From Tepidimonas ignava (GTDB lineage Bacteria > Pseudomonadota > Gammaproteobacteria > Burkholderiales > Burkholderiaceae_C): a stretch of DNA of 64,000 bases. Below the pieces are notes generated by a model that was given only the letters and a program-made list of their open reading frames with translations, was not told where the DNA came from and did not search any database. The stretch is from NCBI RefSeq assembly GCF_004342625.1, contig NZ_SMAH01000004.1, positions 124,001-188,000 on the forward strand, written 5' to 3'. This document shows, in pieces, positions 9,620 to 18,374 of this stretch (its first letter is position 1; each line of letters opens with the position of its first letter). The translations under genes were made by a program, and so were the position numbers.

Positions 9620-9644
9620 GGCAACACTCCCTGATGACGAGGAT

Positions 9645-10619
9645 TCAAGCTGGGTTGGGCCAACCCGCCCAGGCGTCGCTGCACACCATCGCCACCCACC
9701 GCGCCACCCCGTGCTGCCACGGCGGCAGGTGCATGCCAAAGGCGGTTTGCAGGCGCGTGGTGTCCAGCCGGCCGTTGGCTGGGCGGCGCGCTGGCGTGGG
9801 GTAGGCGGCGGTCGGGATCGCTTCGATCGTGTGCACGCACCAACCGGCGTGCGGGGCGATCTGCCGGGCCTGCTCGATAAGGTAGCGGGCGTAGCCGCAC
9901 CAGGTCGTGGTCCCCGCCGCAGCCAGGTGGTACGTGCCGCTGAGCGCCGCCGCATGCACGCCGCCGGCGAGCGCCTGGCGCAGCGCGCACGCGGTGACGT
10001 CGGCAATGAGGTCGGCGCCGGTGGGCGCGCCCCATTGGTCGTCCACCACACGCAGCACCTCGCGCTCACGCGCCAGCCGCAGCATGGTGCGCGCGAAGTT
10101 GCCACCGCGCACGCCGTACACCCACTGGGTGCGCAGGATCAGGTGGCGGCAGCCGCTCGCACGCACAGCCTCTTCGCCCGCCCGTTTGCTGCGGCCGTAG
10201 ACGCTGAGCGGCGCCACCGGATCGTCTTCGCGCCATGGACGCTGGCCGCTGCCGTCGAAGACGTAATCGGTGCTGTAGTGCACCAACCACGCACCGCAGC
10301 GGGCGGCGGCCTGGGCCAGCACATCCACGGCGTCGGCGTTGATGCGCTCGGCCAGCTCGGGCTCACGCTCGGCCTGGTCCACCGCGGTGTAGGCGGCGGC
10401 GTTGACGATGGCGGCCGGCCGTACCACCTGCACGGTGGCCGCCAAACCCTCGAGGTCGGCGAGGTCACCCACCAGCGGCGCGCCCGTGGCGGGCTCGGTG
10501 CCACCGGCGCGGCCCAGCGCCACCAGCTCGCCCAGCGGCGCCAGCGCGCGCTGCAGCTCCCAGCCCACCTGGCCGTCTTTACCGAGCAGCAGGATACGCG
10601 GTGCCTGGGCCACGCTCAT
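9645..10619 (-). CDS. rfbD: dTDP-4-dehydrorhamnose reductase
   Basis: RfbD reduces dTDP-4-keto-L-rhamnose, the last step of the pathway. The 324-residue short-chain dehydrogenase fold protein has the N-terminal GKDGQVG nucleotide site, the STDYVFDG block and the catalytic YGRSK (YxxxK). Its ATG (10619) overlaps the rfbB stop in an ATGA arrangement. At about 324 residues it is slightly longer than the usual 290-300. Confidence 0.95.
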   Translation of the reverse strand: MSVAQAPRILLLGKDGQVGWELQRALAPLGELVALGRAGGTEPATGAPLVGDLADLEGLAATVQVVRPAAIVNAAAYTAVDQAEREPELAERINADAVDVLAQAAARCGAWLVHYSTDYVFDGSGQRPWREDDPVAPLSVYGRSKRAGEEAVRASGCRHLILRTQWVYGVRGGNFARTMLRLAREREVLRVVDDQWGAPTGADLIADVTACALRQALAGGVHAAALSGTYHLAAAGTTTWCGYARYLIEQARQIAPHAGWCVHTIEAIPTAAYPTPARRPANGRLDTTRLQTAFGMHLPPWQHGVARWVAMVCSDAWAGWPNPA

Positions 10620-11722
10620 GCCGCCACCGCCGCGCCGTAATGCTGGGCCAGCCACGCGCGGTACGCACCGCTTTGCACGCGCTGCACCCACTCGGGGTGG
10701 TCCAGGTACCAGCGCACGGTTTTGCGCAGGCCCGTCTCGAACGTCTCCGCCGGGGTCCAACCCAGTTCGCGCTCGATTTTGCGCGCATCCATCGCGTAGC
10801 GCCGGTCGTGCCCCGGCCGGTCGGCCACGAAGGTGATGAGCTCCCCGTAGTGCTGCACCGGCTGGCCGCTGCGCGCATCGACCACCCCGCGTGCCGGGGC
10901 TGGCGCCAGCTCGTCGAGCAACGCGCACACGGTGCGCACCACCTCCAGGTTGGTTTTTTCGTTGCGACCACCGATGTTGTAGGTCTGCCCCGGCTGCCCC
11001 GCCTGCAGCACGCGGCGGATGGCGCTGCAGTGGTCGCCCACATAAAGCCAGTCGCGCACCTGCTGACCGTCGCCGTACACCGGCAGGGGCTTGCCGGCCA
11101 AGGCGTTGACGATCATCAGCGGGATGAGCTTTTCCGGAAAGTGGTACGGCCCGTAGTTGTTGGAGCAGTTGGTGGTGAGCACGGGCAGACCGTAGGTGTG
11201 GTGCCAGGCACGCACCAAGTGGTCGCTGGCGGCTTTGCTGGCCGAGTACGGGCTGTTGGGCTCGTAGCGGTGGGTTTCGGTGAACGGGGCGTCGTGTGGC
11301 CCCAGGCTGCCAAAGACTTCGTCGGTGCTGACGTGCAGCAAGCGAAACGCGGCCGCCTCGGGCGCCGGCAGGCTGCTCCAGTAGGCCCGCACCGCTTCCA
11401 GCAGCCGAAAGGTGCCCACGACATTGGTCTGGATGAAGTCCTCGGGGCCGTGGATCGAGCGGTCCACGTGGCTTTCCGCCGCGAAGTTGAGCACCGCCCG
11501 CGGCCGGTGCTGGGCCAGCAGCCGCTCGACCAACGCACGGTCGCCGATGTCGCCCTGCACAAAGGTGTGGCGCGCATCGTCCTGCAGGCTGGCCAGGTTG
11601 TCCAAGTTGCCGGCGTAGGTCAGTTTGTCCAGGTTGACAACCGGCTCATCGGACTGTGCGAGCCACTCCAACACGAAGTTCGCGCCAATGAAGCCGGCGC
11701 CACCGGTCACGAGGATGGTCAT
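10616..11722 (-). CDS. rfbB: dTDP-glucose 4,6-dehydratase
   Basis: RfbB converts dTDP-glucose to the 4-keto-6-deoxy sugar. The 368-residue protein starts with GGAGFIG (residues 7-13, NAD-binding), shows the [10 protein letters not shown] block and the catalytic YSASK (YxxxK). It is the first gene of the operon, and a degraded IS element lies some 200 bases upstream. No strong promoter is visible in the short spacer. Confidence 0.96.
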   Translation of the reverse strand: MTILVTGGAGFIGANFVLEWLAQSDEPVVNLDKLTYAGNLDNLASLQDDARHTFVQGDIGDRALVERLLAQHRPRAVLNFAAESHVDRSIHGPEDFIQTNVVGTFRLLEAVRAYWSSLPAPEAAAFRLLHVSTDEVFGSLGPHDAPFTETHRYEPNSPYSASKAASDHLVRAWHHTYGLPVLTTNCSNNYGPYHFPEKLIPLMIVNALAGKPLPVYGDGQQVRDWLYVGDHCSAIRRVLQAGQPGQTYNIGGRNEKTNLEVVRTVCALLDELAPAPARGVVDARSGQPVQHYGELITFVADRPGHDRRYAMDARKIERELGWTPAETFETGLRKTVRWYLDHPEWVQRVQSGAYRAWLAQHYGAAVAA

Positions 11723-11828
11723 GTGCGATGCATTCCGAGTGGGCCCAGGCACCAGCCGCCCAGCTTGCTGCGCAAGTGTAGCGTGCCCTGTCCGCGTGGA
11801 GGTTGAGCGGGAACATCGAGGTGCTTGC

Positions 11829-11925
11829 TCAGACCACCACCAACCAGCCGTCATCGTCGAGGATGACACGCATGGCCGTAAGCTTGGCGACCCCCTCACC
11901 AAAACCACCCCTCACGGGGTTAAAG
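11829..11925 (-). pseudogene. 3' remnant of a gene cut by the IS element
   Basis: A minus-strand frame open from the IS boundary reads [11 protein letters not shown], then [14 protein letters not shown] and a TGA stop. The run of hydrophobic residues and codon use look protein-coding, and the frame is interrupted exactly at the inverted repeat of the IS element. The parent gene is not recognised, and no 5' part is seen beyond the element. Confidence 0.4.
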
Positions 11926-13116
11926 AGTCGTCCCTGAAAAATTCATCTCACCTCACCATCGCCGCCGCGTGCGTGCTCCAACGCAGCTGTGCCCGCCCTG
12001 CGCGCAGCGGCGCGCTGGCCTGCAGCAGGCACAACAAAACCGCCCACAAGAAGGTGATGCCCTTCTTGGCGATCATGCGCAGCAGCCAGCGGATGTTGTA
12101 GCCCGCCGCACACAGCACCGCGTGTAGCCGGTCGCCGGTTTGCCCTTTGAGGTGGCAGCGCTGCATGCGGTGATCCATCTTGAGGTGGCCGATGATGGGC
12201 TCAATCGCTTGCCGTCGCTTGAGCCGCTTGCGGTCTTGCGGTCGGATCCGTCTGGCCTTGCCCTTGCTGATGCACTCCACCTCGGGTGGCATACCAAGCA
12301 TAGAGCTTGCCCTATCAGTCCATGGCTTTGTGCTGGCAACTCTGGGCCACGATGCGCGCGGCCTTGTGCAAGGTCCCACGCTGCGCTTGCCGCATGGCAG
12401 TTGCGATGGCGCTGGCCTTGGTTGGGCGCGTGCCGTCTCCAGCAGCCGGCTGTCGGTGGGGTGGGCGATGGCCTTGGGCTGCACGGTGCTGTCCACGATC
12501 ACGCGAGTGAGTTCTTGCGGCTTGATGAGCTTGAGCTCAACAGCTACGTTGATGGTTTGGGCCAGCAGCTCTTGCACCCCTTCTTCGCCCAGCAGCTGGC
12601 GAAACTTGACCAAGGTGGTGGCGTCGCAAGGCAGCCGATCCTCGTAGTACGCCAGCCCCGAGAAATACTGCCAGCGCGGCGTGTCGCGCCAGCGCTCAAC
12701 GACGCCTTCGTCCGACTCGTTGAACGCGTGCTTGAGGTACAGCAGGCTGATCATGATGCGCAGCGGCACGCGAGGCCGCCCGGCGCGACTCACCCGCTCG
12801 CTTGTCTGAACCTGCTCGCCAAACCAATCCAGCTCGGGCATGGCCACGCCTGCGCGAGCCTTGCGTGAAAACCGATGCGCCACCCGCGCTTCGAGCTCCT
12901 GCCACGGCATGCGCCAGGCCAGCACCGCCAGCGGGTGGCGCAGGTCGATCATGTGGTCCAGGCGCAGGCGGAAAAAATCCTCGGTGGCGGGGCAAACAGA
13001 CATCGAAAAACTCCCAGAAAATGCGCGCCCAGAACAAAGAACTGGGAGAAATTATGCCCGAAAGCCCTGATATTTCCAAATAAAATCAATGGGTTGCGGA
13101 AACATCAGGGGCGACT
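11926..13116. mobile_element. Degraded IS5-family insertion sequence (about 1.19 kb)
   Basis: Imperfect terminal inverted repeats are seen: AGTCGTCCCTGA at 11926-11937, and its inverse TCAGGGGCGACT at 13105-13116 (11 of 12 match). They enclose one leftward transposase frame. A target duplication cannot be read because a second small element sits in the right end. The inner transposase is broken, so the copy is probably inactive unless helped in trans. Confidence 0.7.
11948..13003 (-). pseudogene. IS5-type transposase, internally deleted and frameshifted
   Basis: The N-terminal part (DUF772-like, with PRVPLRIMISLLYLKHAFN and VDSTVQPKAIAHPTDS) and the C-terminal RRQAIEPIIGHLKMDHR block match IS5-family DDE transposases. 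The middle does not: after LLETARAQ the frame is scrambled, with fragments such as LHKAARIVAQ and GKLYAWYA seen in another frame. The segment between KGKAR and the final block, which should carry the second catalytic Asp, is missing. Only about 351 codons remain of the 440-480 usual for such enzymes. Confidence 0.8.
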
Positions 13117-13118
13117 AG

Positions 13119-13260
13119 GAAGCGCTGATTTATTCGCTGTGCTGGCGAACTGTGGCGTTGCGCGTTGTTCGAAAGCCCGCCTATCTGCATGATATTTCTC
13201 GCTCTCTGCGCGCTCGGCTTCTTGCGCTTTATCCCGCTGGCTGAATAAATCAGCGTTTCC
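13119..13260. mobile_element. 142-bp MITE with IS5-type ends
   Basis: The ends GGAAGCGCTGATTTATTC (13119-13136) and the inverse of GGAAACGCTGATTTATTC (13243-13260) match at 17 of 18 bases. The element is flanked by CTAG on both sides (13115-13118 and 13261-13264), a target duplication typical of the IS5 group. No reading frame is present. It is either a non-autonomous miniature element or the deleted core of a full IS. Its target CTAG overlaps the right end of the neighbouring IS. Confidence 0.75.
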
Positions 13261-13264
13261 CTAG

Positions 13265-13661
13265 AGCACATCAAGATGCCGCCATGTGAAACATCCGTCG
13301 GCAACGGCCGAGTCAAAGGCTGTTGTGCAGACCTTCCTTTGCTCGCCAGCATCGCCTTGAGTAATAAGTAATAGCAATAAGTCGGCGTCCTTTATTTACT
13401 TTATTTATTAGCCCTTCAAACTGGTGCAGGAAGCCGAGAAGTCCTGGCGACGCATTCGGAGTGTGGATCGCCTAACCGATTTGCCAAACGGCATGGTCTT
13501 CAAAGATGGCATTCCAGAGCTTGACAGTCCGCCGGAAGCGCAGCAGTTTGGCCGCTTGCTCAACCCAGCTTGAAAGCATGCCATACACCAGATTTGACTT
13601 TAGCGCTTTTTTGGGCAAACGCTCCTCATGACATATCTGAGAAACCATGCATGAGACTCAG
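13265..13661. other. Gene-poor spacer with one transposase scar
   Basis: Apart from the IS256-type remnant (13415-13573) I see no gene here. The part around 13350-13410 is unusually AT-rich for this genome (repeated TTTATT and AATAAG), in contrast to the rhamnose operon nearby. This suggests foreign or decayed DNA. Confidence 0.5.
13415..13573 (+). pseudogene. C-terminal remnant of an IS256/mutator-type transposase
   Basis: The plus-strand frame reads FKLVQEAEKSWRRIR, then RLTDLPNGMVFKDGI, and ends at a TGA after about 52 codons. The segment AEKSWRRI...VFKDGI resembles the C-terminal tail of IS256 (mutator) family transposases. No start codon or catalytic domain remains. Confidence 0.55.
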
Positions 13662-14291
13662 CTACCATGTCTTGGCCACAAAGTCCGGCTGGTTCTTGAT
13701 CATGACGACACCATCGACCTGCGTCAGGACATAGAGCCCTTGCTGTTCAGCATAGCGTTGCACTTCTTCGGGAACGACCATACCCCCAACCGCGCCGTGT
13801 AAAGCTTTTCCTGCATGCTCCGGAAAGAATTGCCTAAAGCGCATAAGCTGCTCGATATGCCAGTCTACATTGGCGTTTTTCAAGCGCTTTGCGTAATGGA
13901 TGACGATGATACGGCGGTCATCCATGATCGCCGGCCCGCAGCTCATCTCGACTCTTCCATCACGCCCGTACTTTGTAATGCCACTACCAAAGCTGATGAT
14001 ACGCTTGGCGCCGTTTTGTATGAGGAAGGATTCTATGGCTCGCCGCGTTTCCTCTTCAAAATCGTCCATGCCATCGTCCATATCCAATATCCGGCGCCAC
14101 CTTGGTTGTCGCTTCCGGTCGCAATTACTGTCTTCGTCATGGTCGCCATATGTTGGCCACTGCCCATGTACTTCTTCCAATGACTGCACGCGCTGTTCGA
14201 GCTGCAACATGCGCTGTCGCATCTGCGTGCATGTTGCCGCCAGCTCGCTCAACATGCGCTGAAGTTTATTTATCTCATCGCTTGCTGTCAT
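13662..14291 (-). CDS. Coiled-coil protein with nuclease-like C-terminal domain (DUF3782-like)
   Basis: This 209-residue protein starts with a coiled coil (about 5-42, heptads such as LQRMLSELAATCTQMRQRM) and has an acidic/basic linker. Its C-terminal part, residues 80-205, is laid out like the DUF3782 / PD-(D/E)XK-like fold. A second, diverged protein of the same plan lies at 27520-28182. Codon use is more AT-rich than in the housekeeping genes, so horizontal origin is likely. No close family name is certain. Confidence 0.55.
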   Translation of the reverse strand: MTASDEINKLQRMLSELAATCTQMRQRMLQLEQRVQSLEEVHGQWPTYGDHDEDSNCDRKRQPRWRRILDMDDGMDDFEEETRRAIESFLIQNGAKRIISFGSGITKYGRDGRVEMSCGPAIMDDRRIIVIHYAKRLKNANVDWHIEQLMRFRQFFPEHAGKALHGAVGGMVVPEEVQRYAEQQGLYVLTQVDGVVMIKNQPDFVAKTW

Positions 14292-14309
14292 CGCTTGTGT
14301 TTCTATGGT

Positions 14310-15541
14310 TCAATTTACCAACCCTTCCACCCACGCCAACTGCCGCGGCAGACATACACGCTTGAGGTCATAGTTCGCCCGGGCAAACGCCCGGGCGTTC
14401 TGGCCGAGGCGCTCTCTTTGCGCTGGGTCGTCGAGCAGTGCACAGACTTCGTTGGCAAGCCCCGCCACGTCGAAGAAGTTGACGAGCCGCCCCGTCTCGC
14501 CATGATGGATCGCTTCGTGCAACGGCTGGGTGTCGCTGGCCACAATCGCGCAACCCGCGCTCATCGCTTCCAGCAAGCTCCAAGAGAGCACAAACGGATA
14601 GGTCAGATAGACATGCACCGTGGAAAGCTGCAAAAGCGCGATGAAATGCGGGTACGGGATGTTACCTACGAAATGCACCCGCGCCCAGTCTGGATCGGGG
14701 ATGCGCGGTCGGACTTCGTCGATGAACATCTGTTTCCAGGTCGCACCCGCGGGCGGCTTTGCGCCATAGCTCACCCCATCGCCGCCGACGATCAACACCC
14801 GAGCCTTGGGCCGGCGCTTGAGGATCTCCGGCAGCGCGCGCATGAAGATGTGATAGCCCCGGTAAGGCTCAAGGTTGCAGTTGACGAAGGTGATGACCTC
14901 ATCCTGCTTCGTCAGGGTCAGATTGCCGTTCAGCGTCAAACTCACCGCCGGGTTGGGCGCGACCGCCTGGGTGTCGATCCCGTCATGCACCACGGTGATC
15001 TTGTCGCGAAACGGCTCGGGAAAGGTGCTCGCCTGCCAGTGGGTGGGGCTGATGCCGGCGTCAGCCACTTCGAAGTGGAGCAGGTTGTTGAGGTTTTTCA
15101 GGCGCAGGCGGCACGCTTCGCCAGCGTCGGCGGTGGCAAACTCGGGGTCAAAACCGACTCGGCTCCCTGCGGGTGATAGAAGAACTCGCAGTAAATCCCG
15201 AGCTTGGCGTCAGGCCAGACTTCCCTCAGGAACAGGCTCTCGCCCCAGCCGTGGTGGGCGATGATGACATCAGGTTTGTACCCTTGCGCCTTCATCGTGA
15301 GCGCGGCGCGAAAGCAGGCCTCGCCCCGGATGACTTTGGTTTCGAAGTCGGCAACCCACGGATGCACATTCGGCGTGGTGCCACGGCTGGCCGTGTAGGG
15401 CACGAGCCTCACGCCCTGCCATTCGCGGGTTTCGGTCTTGTGCATCGTCATCGCGACAACCTGGTGGCCGTGCTGCACCAAAGCCGGCGCCAGGGACTTG
15501 AACTGGCCGGGGAAGTTCTGGTGGATGAAGAGGATGTTCAT
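14310..15541 (-). pseudogene. GT4-type glycosyltransferase, frameshifted
   Basis: The N-terminal half begins MNILFIHQNFPGQFK, the classic opening of group 1 glycosyltransferases. The C-terminal half carries the donor-site region (VHDGIDTQ and LEAMSAGCAIVASDT). The halves lie in different frames. Dropping one frame near 15155/15156 joins them through GFDPEF, GEACRLRLKNLNN and LLHFEVADAG, so a one-base deletion there explains the break. The joined protein would be about 410 residues. Neighbouring remnants suggest it once glycosylated a surface protein. Confidence 0.8.
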
Positions 15542-15966
15542 GGGCTTGTCCGCCAGGGATTGATAACAGCCAAGCCGTCAATGCCTGCAAAGTCGGACAC
15601 ATTGCGCGTCGCCAAGGTCAGACCGTGCGCGAGCGCAATGGCGGCGATCTGAGCATCCTCGGTGCTGATGGGGCGGCCGGCGCGCGTGCGCTGGGCGACG
15701 ATAGCAGCGTAGTGCAGCGCCGCTCGCTCATCGAAAGGCAGGCAGCGCCCCGCAAAGTCTTCCGCGAACATCGCTTGTGCTGCCAGCGCCAGCGCCGCCT
15801 GGCGTTTCCCCGCAGGTATCAAGGCCAGCCCGAGCTGGATTTCGGCTACGCTGATGGCGCTGATCCACACCTGATCGGCAGGCAGACGATCCAGCCAGGC
15901 GACCACCGCCTCAGCAGGCTGCGGCCGCATGAACTCAGACAGCACATTGGTGTCGAGAAGATTCAC
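15538..15966 (-). CDS. PIN-domain toxin, VapC/FitB type
   Basis: This is a predicted Mg-dependent RNase toxin of 142 residues. The PIN-domain acidic residues appear as LLDTNVLSE at the N-terminus, E in SVAEIQLG, and DAQIAAIAL plus a late ATRNVSDF. A GTG start at 15966 overlaps the antitoxin stop (GTGA) and gives the normal VNLLDTNV beginning; an upstream TTG at 15981 is less likely. The 3' end overlaps the glycosyltransferase pseudogene start by four bases. Confidence 0.85.
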   Translation of the reverse strand: MNLLDTNVLSEFMRPQPAEAVVAWLDRLPADQVWISAISVAEIQLGLALIPAGKRQAALALAAQAMFAEDFAGRCLPFDERAALHYAAIVAQRTRAGRPISTEDAQIAAIALAHGLTLATRNVSDFAGIDGLAVINPWRTSP

Positions 15967-16214
15967 GGCATCTCGTCCCAATGGGGTGGTCTGCGCGGCA
16001 ATTGGCGTGCAGGCAGCTCAAAGTCCGTAGCAGCCACCTCAGCAAAGCGCTGCTTCAGCCGCTGCCCCAAAGGCTGCGACCGGGCTGCGCAGCCCAAAGC
16101 TTCACGCAGAATGCGGCGGGCCTCTTCTTCCATCGACACCCCATGCTGCGCAGCGCGGATGCGCAGCGATTGCTTGATGGCGTCATCCACGTTACGAATC
16201 GTCAAAGCGGCCAT
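15963..16214 (-). CDS. Antitoxin of the PIN toxin, FitA/VapB type
   Basis: This 83-residue protein begins MAALTIRNVDDAIKQSLRIR, the ribbon-helix-helix DNA-binding region of FitA-like antitoxins, and continues EEEARRILREAL. It would bind the toxin through its C-terminus and repress the operon. The start at 16214 is preferred over 16253 because the conserved RHH begins right after it. It precedes the toxin with a GTGA overlap. Confidence 0.85.
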   Translation of the reverse strand: MAALTIRNVDDAIKQSLRIRAAQHGVSMEEEARRILREALGCAARSQPLGQRLKQRFAEVAATDFELPARQLPRRPPHWDEMP

Positions 16215-16450
16215 GGAAACCCCGACTGATAGCAATGCGTGCATTGTATGCACTGCGATCTATCGTGTCAAAGTACCCTCAGCACACCCAGCTTCACCAG
16301 CCACGCCAGGCTGCGCAAGACGAGAGCCTGCCGTCAGCGCAAATCTGGGCGAGCAGCTCACGCGCCGCCTTTGGCCCAGCCGCTGCCGCCTGCCGTAGCG
16401 CCTGAATCTCGTTCTTTGCAACAAGGACAATAAGTGGGTGTCTTATTTGG
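16215..16450. other. Spacer with a coding remnant
   Basis: The minus strand carries a scrap reading NEIQALRQAAAAGPKAARELLAQ and, in a second frame, SLAWLVKLGVL before a stop. It looks like the shifted C-terminus of a lost gene, in part similar in pattern to the end of the neighbouring methyltransferase (WQRLGVL). A weak AATAAG/CTTATT dyad lies near 16430. Function is not known. Confidence 0.3.
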
Positions 16451-17557
16451 CTACAGCACCCCCAGGCGCTGCCAGGTGGGCAGGGTCTGCGCCAGGAACG
16501 CCTGTGCAAGCTCCCGCGCGCGGGGCGTGAGGGCCTCGCGCGTGGTGAGCGGTTGACCATCCGCCCCTTTGAGGCCGCGGCCCAGTTGCACAAGGCTTGC
16601 CGCCAGCCGCTCTCCGAGGGCATCAGCGCCGGCTTTGGGATTGGATTGGGCCAGCGCCAGCAGCATCAGGTCCACTTCTCCCGCGGTGATGACCCAGGGG
16701 ATGGCGCCAGCCACGAGGTTGCGGTAGGGAGCGCCCGCGAGCACCGCCTGGGCGATGGCGCGGTTGATGGCCTTGGCCGGCTTGTCGTTGGACAGGGGAT
16801 GCGCCAACGCCACATGCCCCGCGTGCAGCATCAGCCCCACGGCCTGCAACGTGTCGGCAAGTGTGCGCGGCTGCGGCGTGGGGCTGTTCTCGCTCGCTTG
16901 CACCGGGGTAGCGATGAGCTCCGCCAGCGTCTTGGGGCCGCTTTGCAGCGCGTCGTACAACGGCGCATAGACTTCCGGCTTGCCGCTGACTTCGCCGACG
17001 CTCGTGGCGAACTTGTATGGGTTGTCGCCCTCCTTGGCTTGGGGGCGGCTCAAGAGCACAAAGCGCTGGCTTTGCAGCAGCTCGCGCTGGCGTGCCGGCC
17101 ACACGGGGGCCTGCCCGCGCGCCCAGAGGTCTCGGCGGAAGGACTGGTTGATAAGGACGTCTTGCATCACCTCGCGCACGATGGGGTCGCGGTGCTGAGC
17201 AAGCTCCTCTTTCCAGGGTTGTGGCAGCATCGCCGTCAAGTACCAGTCTCCGGCGGTGGCGGTGCCTAAGTGCACAAGCTTGGTGGGCGCCAGCTCCGTC
17301 GCCAGCTCGTCGAACCAAAAGGTGGTCCACTCCTCGTGCATGTACTCGTTGACAAGGTAGGCTTTGTCAAGCTCGGCAAACTTCTCCAGCCGCGCCTTCA
17401 TCGCTGGCAGCACCCGCGTCATGGCGGCGTCGCGTTCGATGAGTTTCATGAGCCGCTCACGCCCGACGTCGATGGCGGCCAGGGCTGGCCAGGGGCCATC
17501 CGAGGCGACGTTGGCACCGTCTGGGGCTGCGAAGGTGGATGCTTGGGCGGTTGTCAC
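16451..17557 (-). pseudogene. Methyltransferase regulatory-domain protein, N-terminally truncated
   Basis: The visible 368 codons match the C-terminal part of class I methyltransferases with a regulatory domain (PF10119-like). They contain NEYMHEEWTTFWFDELA, TKLVHLGTATAGDWYL and several helical blocks ending WQRLGVL. The SAM-binding Rossmann half that should come first is absent. The frame stays open further upstream only because it crosses the toxin-antitoxin operon on the other strand. A GTG at 17557 is a formal start without a good ribosome site. Such proteins often sit in S-layer or glycoprotein loci. Confidence 0.55.
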
Positions 17558-17615
17558 GTGGGGCGAGGTTGATGCTCGCCCCCCCGCGCAGGGGCGCAAC
17601 AGGGCACTTGCCTGA

Positions 17616-17649
17616 TAGTGCCGCACGAATCGTATAATATCGTGCACTA
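17616..17649 (+). promoter_or_regulatory. Promoter and dyad operator of the AbrB/RelE-like pair
   Basis: A perfect TATAAT (17633-17638) lies between inverted arms TAGTGCCGCACGA (17616-17628) and TCGTGCACTA (17640-17649). A weak TTGCCT (17608-17613) could be the -35 at 19 bases. The placement across the -10 suits autorepression by the antitoxin. Confidence 0.6.
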
Positions 17650-17662
17650 CAGGAGCTCCACG

Positions 17663-17947
17663 ATGGCCATCGCTGCACATCCGCCCGCCACCGTCAAGGT
17701 CGTTGGTGCCAACGGTCAGATTTCGCTGGGCAAGCGATATGCGGGCCGCCAGGTGCTGGTGGAAGAGTACGAGCCTGGTGTGTGGTTGGTGCGCACCGCC
17801 ACGGTGGTTCCCGACAACGAGCGCTGGCTGCACGAACCCAAGGCAGCGGCCGATCTGCAAGCGGCCATCGCGTGGTCGTTGGACCATGCCGCATCGGACA
17901 GCGACATCGAAGACACGCTGCAGCGGCTCGGCCATGGCCAGCGGTGA
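17663..17947 (+). CDS. AbrB-like antitoxin
   Basis: This 94-residue protein has the swapped-hairpin layout of SpoVT/AbrB antitoxins (KVVGANGQISLGKRYAGRQV, then EYEPGVWLVRTATVVPDNE). An acidic helix at the C-terminus would wrap the toxin. The ATG at 17663 has an AGGAG ribosome site (17651-17655), and a strong promoter lies just upstream. It overlaps the toxin start by 14 bases. Confidence 0.65.
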   Translation: MAIAAHPPATVKVVGANGQISLGKRYAGRQVLVEEYEPGVWLVRTATVVPDNERWLHEPKAAADLQAAIAWSLDHAASDSDIEDTLQRLGHGQR

Positions 17948-18254
17948 AGCCAAGGTCAGGCTTGACCTGAACAACCCGGTGTTTCAGGACAACCTGCTCG
18001 CGCTGCAAAAGCCCGAGCGCCACGCGGCGCTGGACACGCTGCGCAAGATTCGACAGCTGAGTTGGAACCAGCTGTACCGTGACCCGGGCCTGAAATGGGA
18101 AAAAATCACCAGCGTCAAGCCGCCGCCAGGCATTGAGGCGATTTACTCGCTGCGCATCACCCGGTCACGTCGGGCAACAGCGTACCGGGATGGGGATTTC
18201 ATTCGTTTTTTGACGATCGCAACGGACCACGATGCCACCTACGGCAAGAAGTGA
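17934..18254 (+). CDS. RelE/HigB-like toxin
   Basis: This 106-residue basic protein starts MASGEAKVRLDLNNP and ends RFLTIATDHDATYGKK. The spacing of YSLRITRSRRATAYRDGDFIRFL fits RelE/ParE superfamily strands. These toxins usually cleave mRNA at the ribosome or poison gyrase; which applies here cannot be told. It is translated from inside the end of the antitoxin gene, the usual coupling for such pairs. Confidence 0.65.
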   Translation: MASGEAKVRLDLNNPVFQDNLLALQKPERHAALDTLRKIRQLSWNQLYRDPGLKWEKITSVKPPPGIEAIYSLRITRSRRATAYRDGDFIRFLTIATDHDATYGKK

Positions 18255-18374
18255 GCGGCCTTGCTGCGCAAGCGGTGTTGACATCCAAATCCCCCGGCAG
18301 CGGGTGCTGACCGGGGGCATCATCCACACAGGCGCCATCCCACGCCTTGCTCGCACCCGCAGGGTGTGGGTTGG

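Noticed and set aside
16451-17974. 507-codon reading for the methyltransferase fragment
   Set aside because: The first part runs through the toxin-antitoxin genes on the other strand and has no family match; only the part up to about 17557 is plausible.
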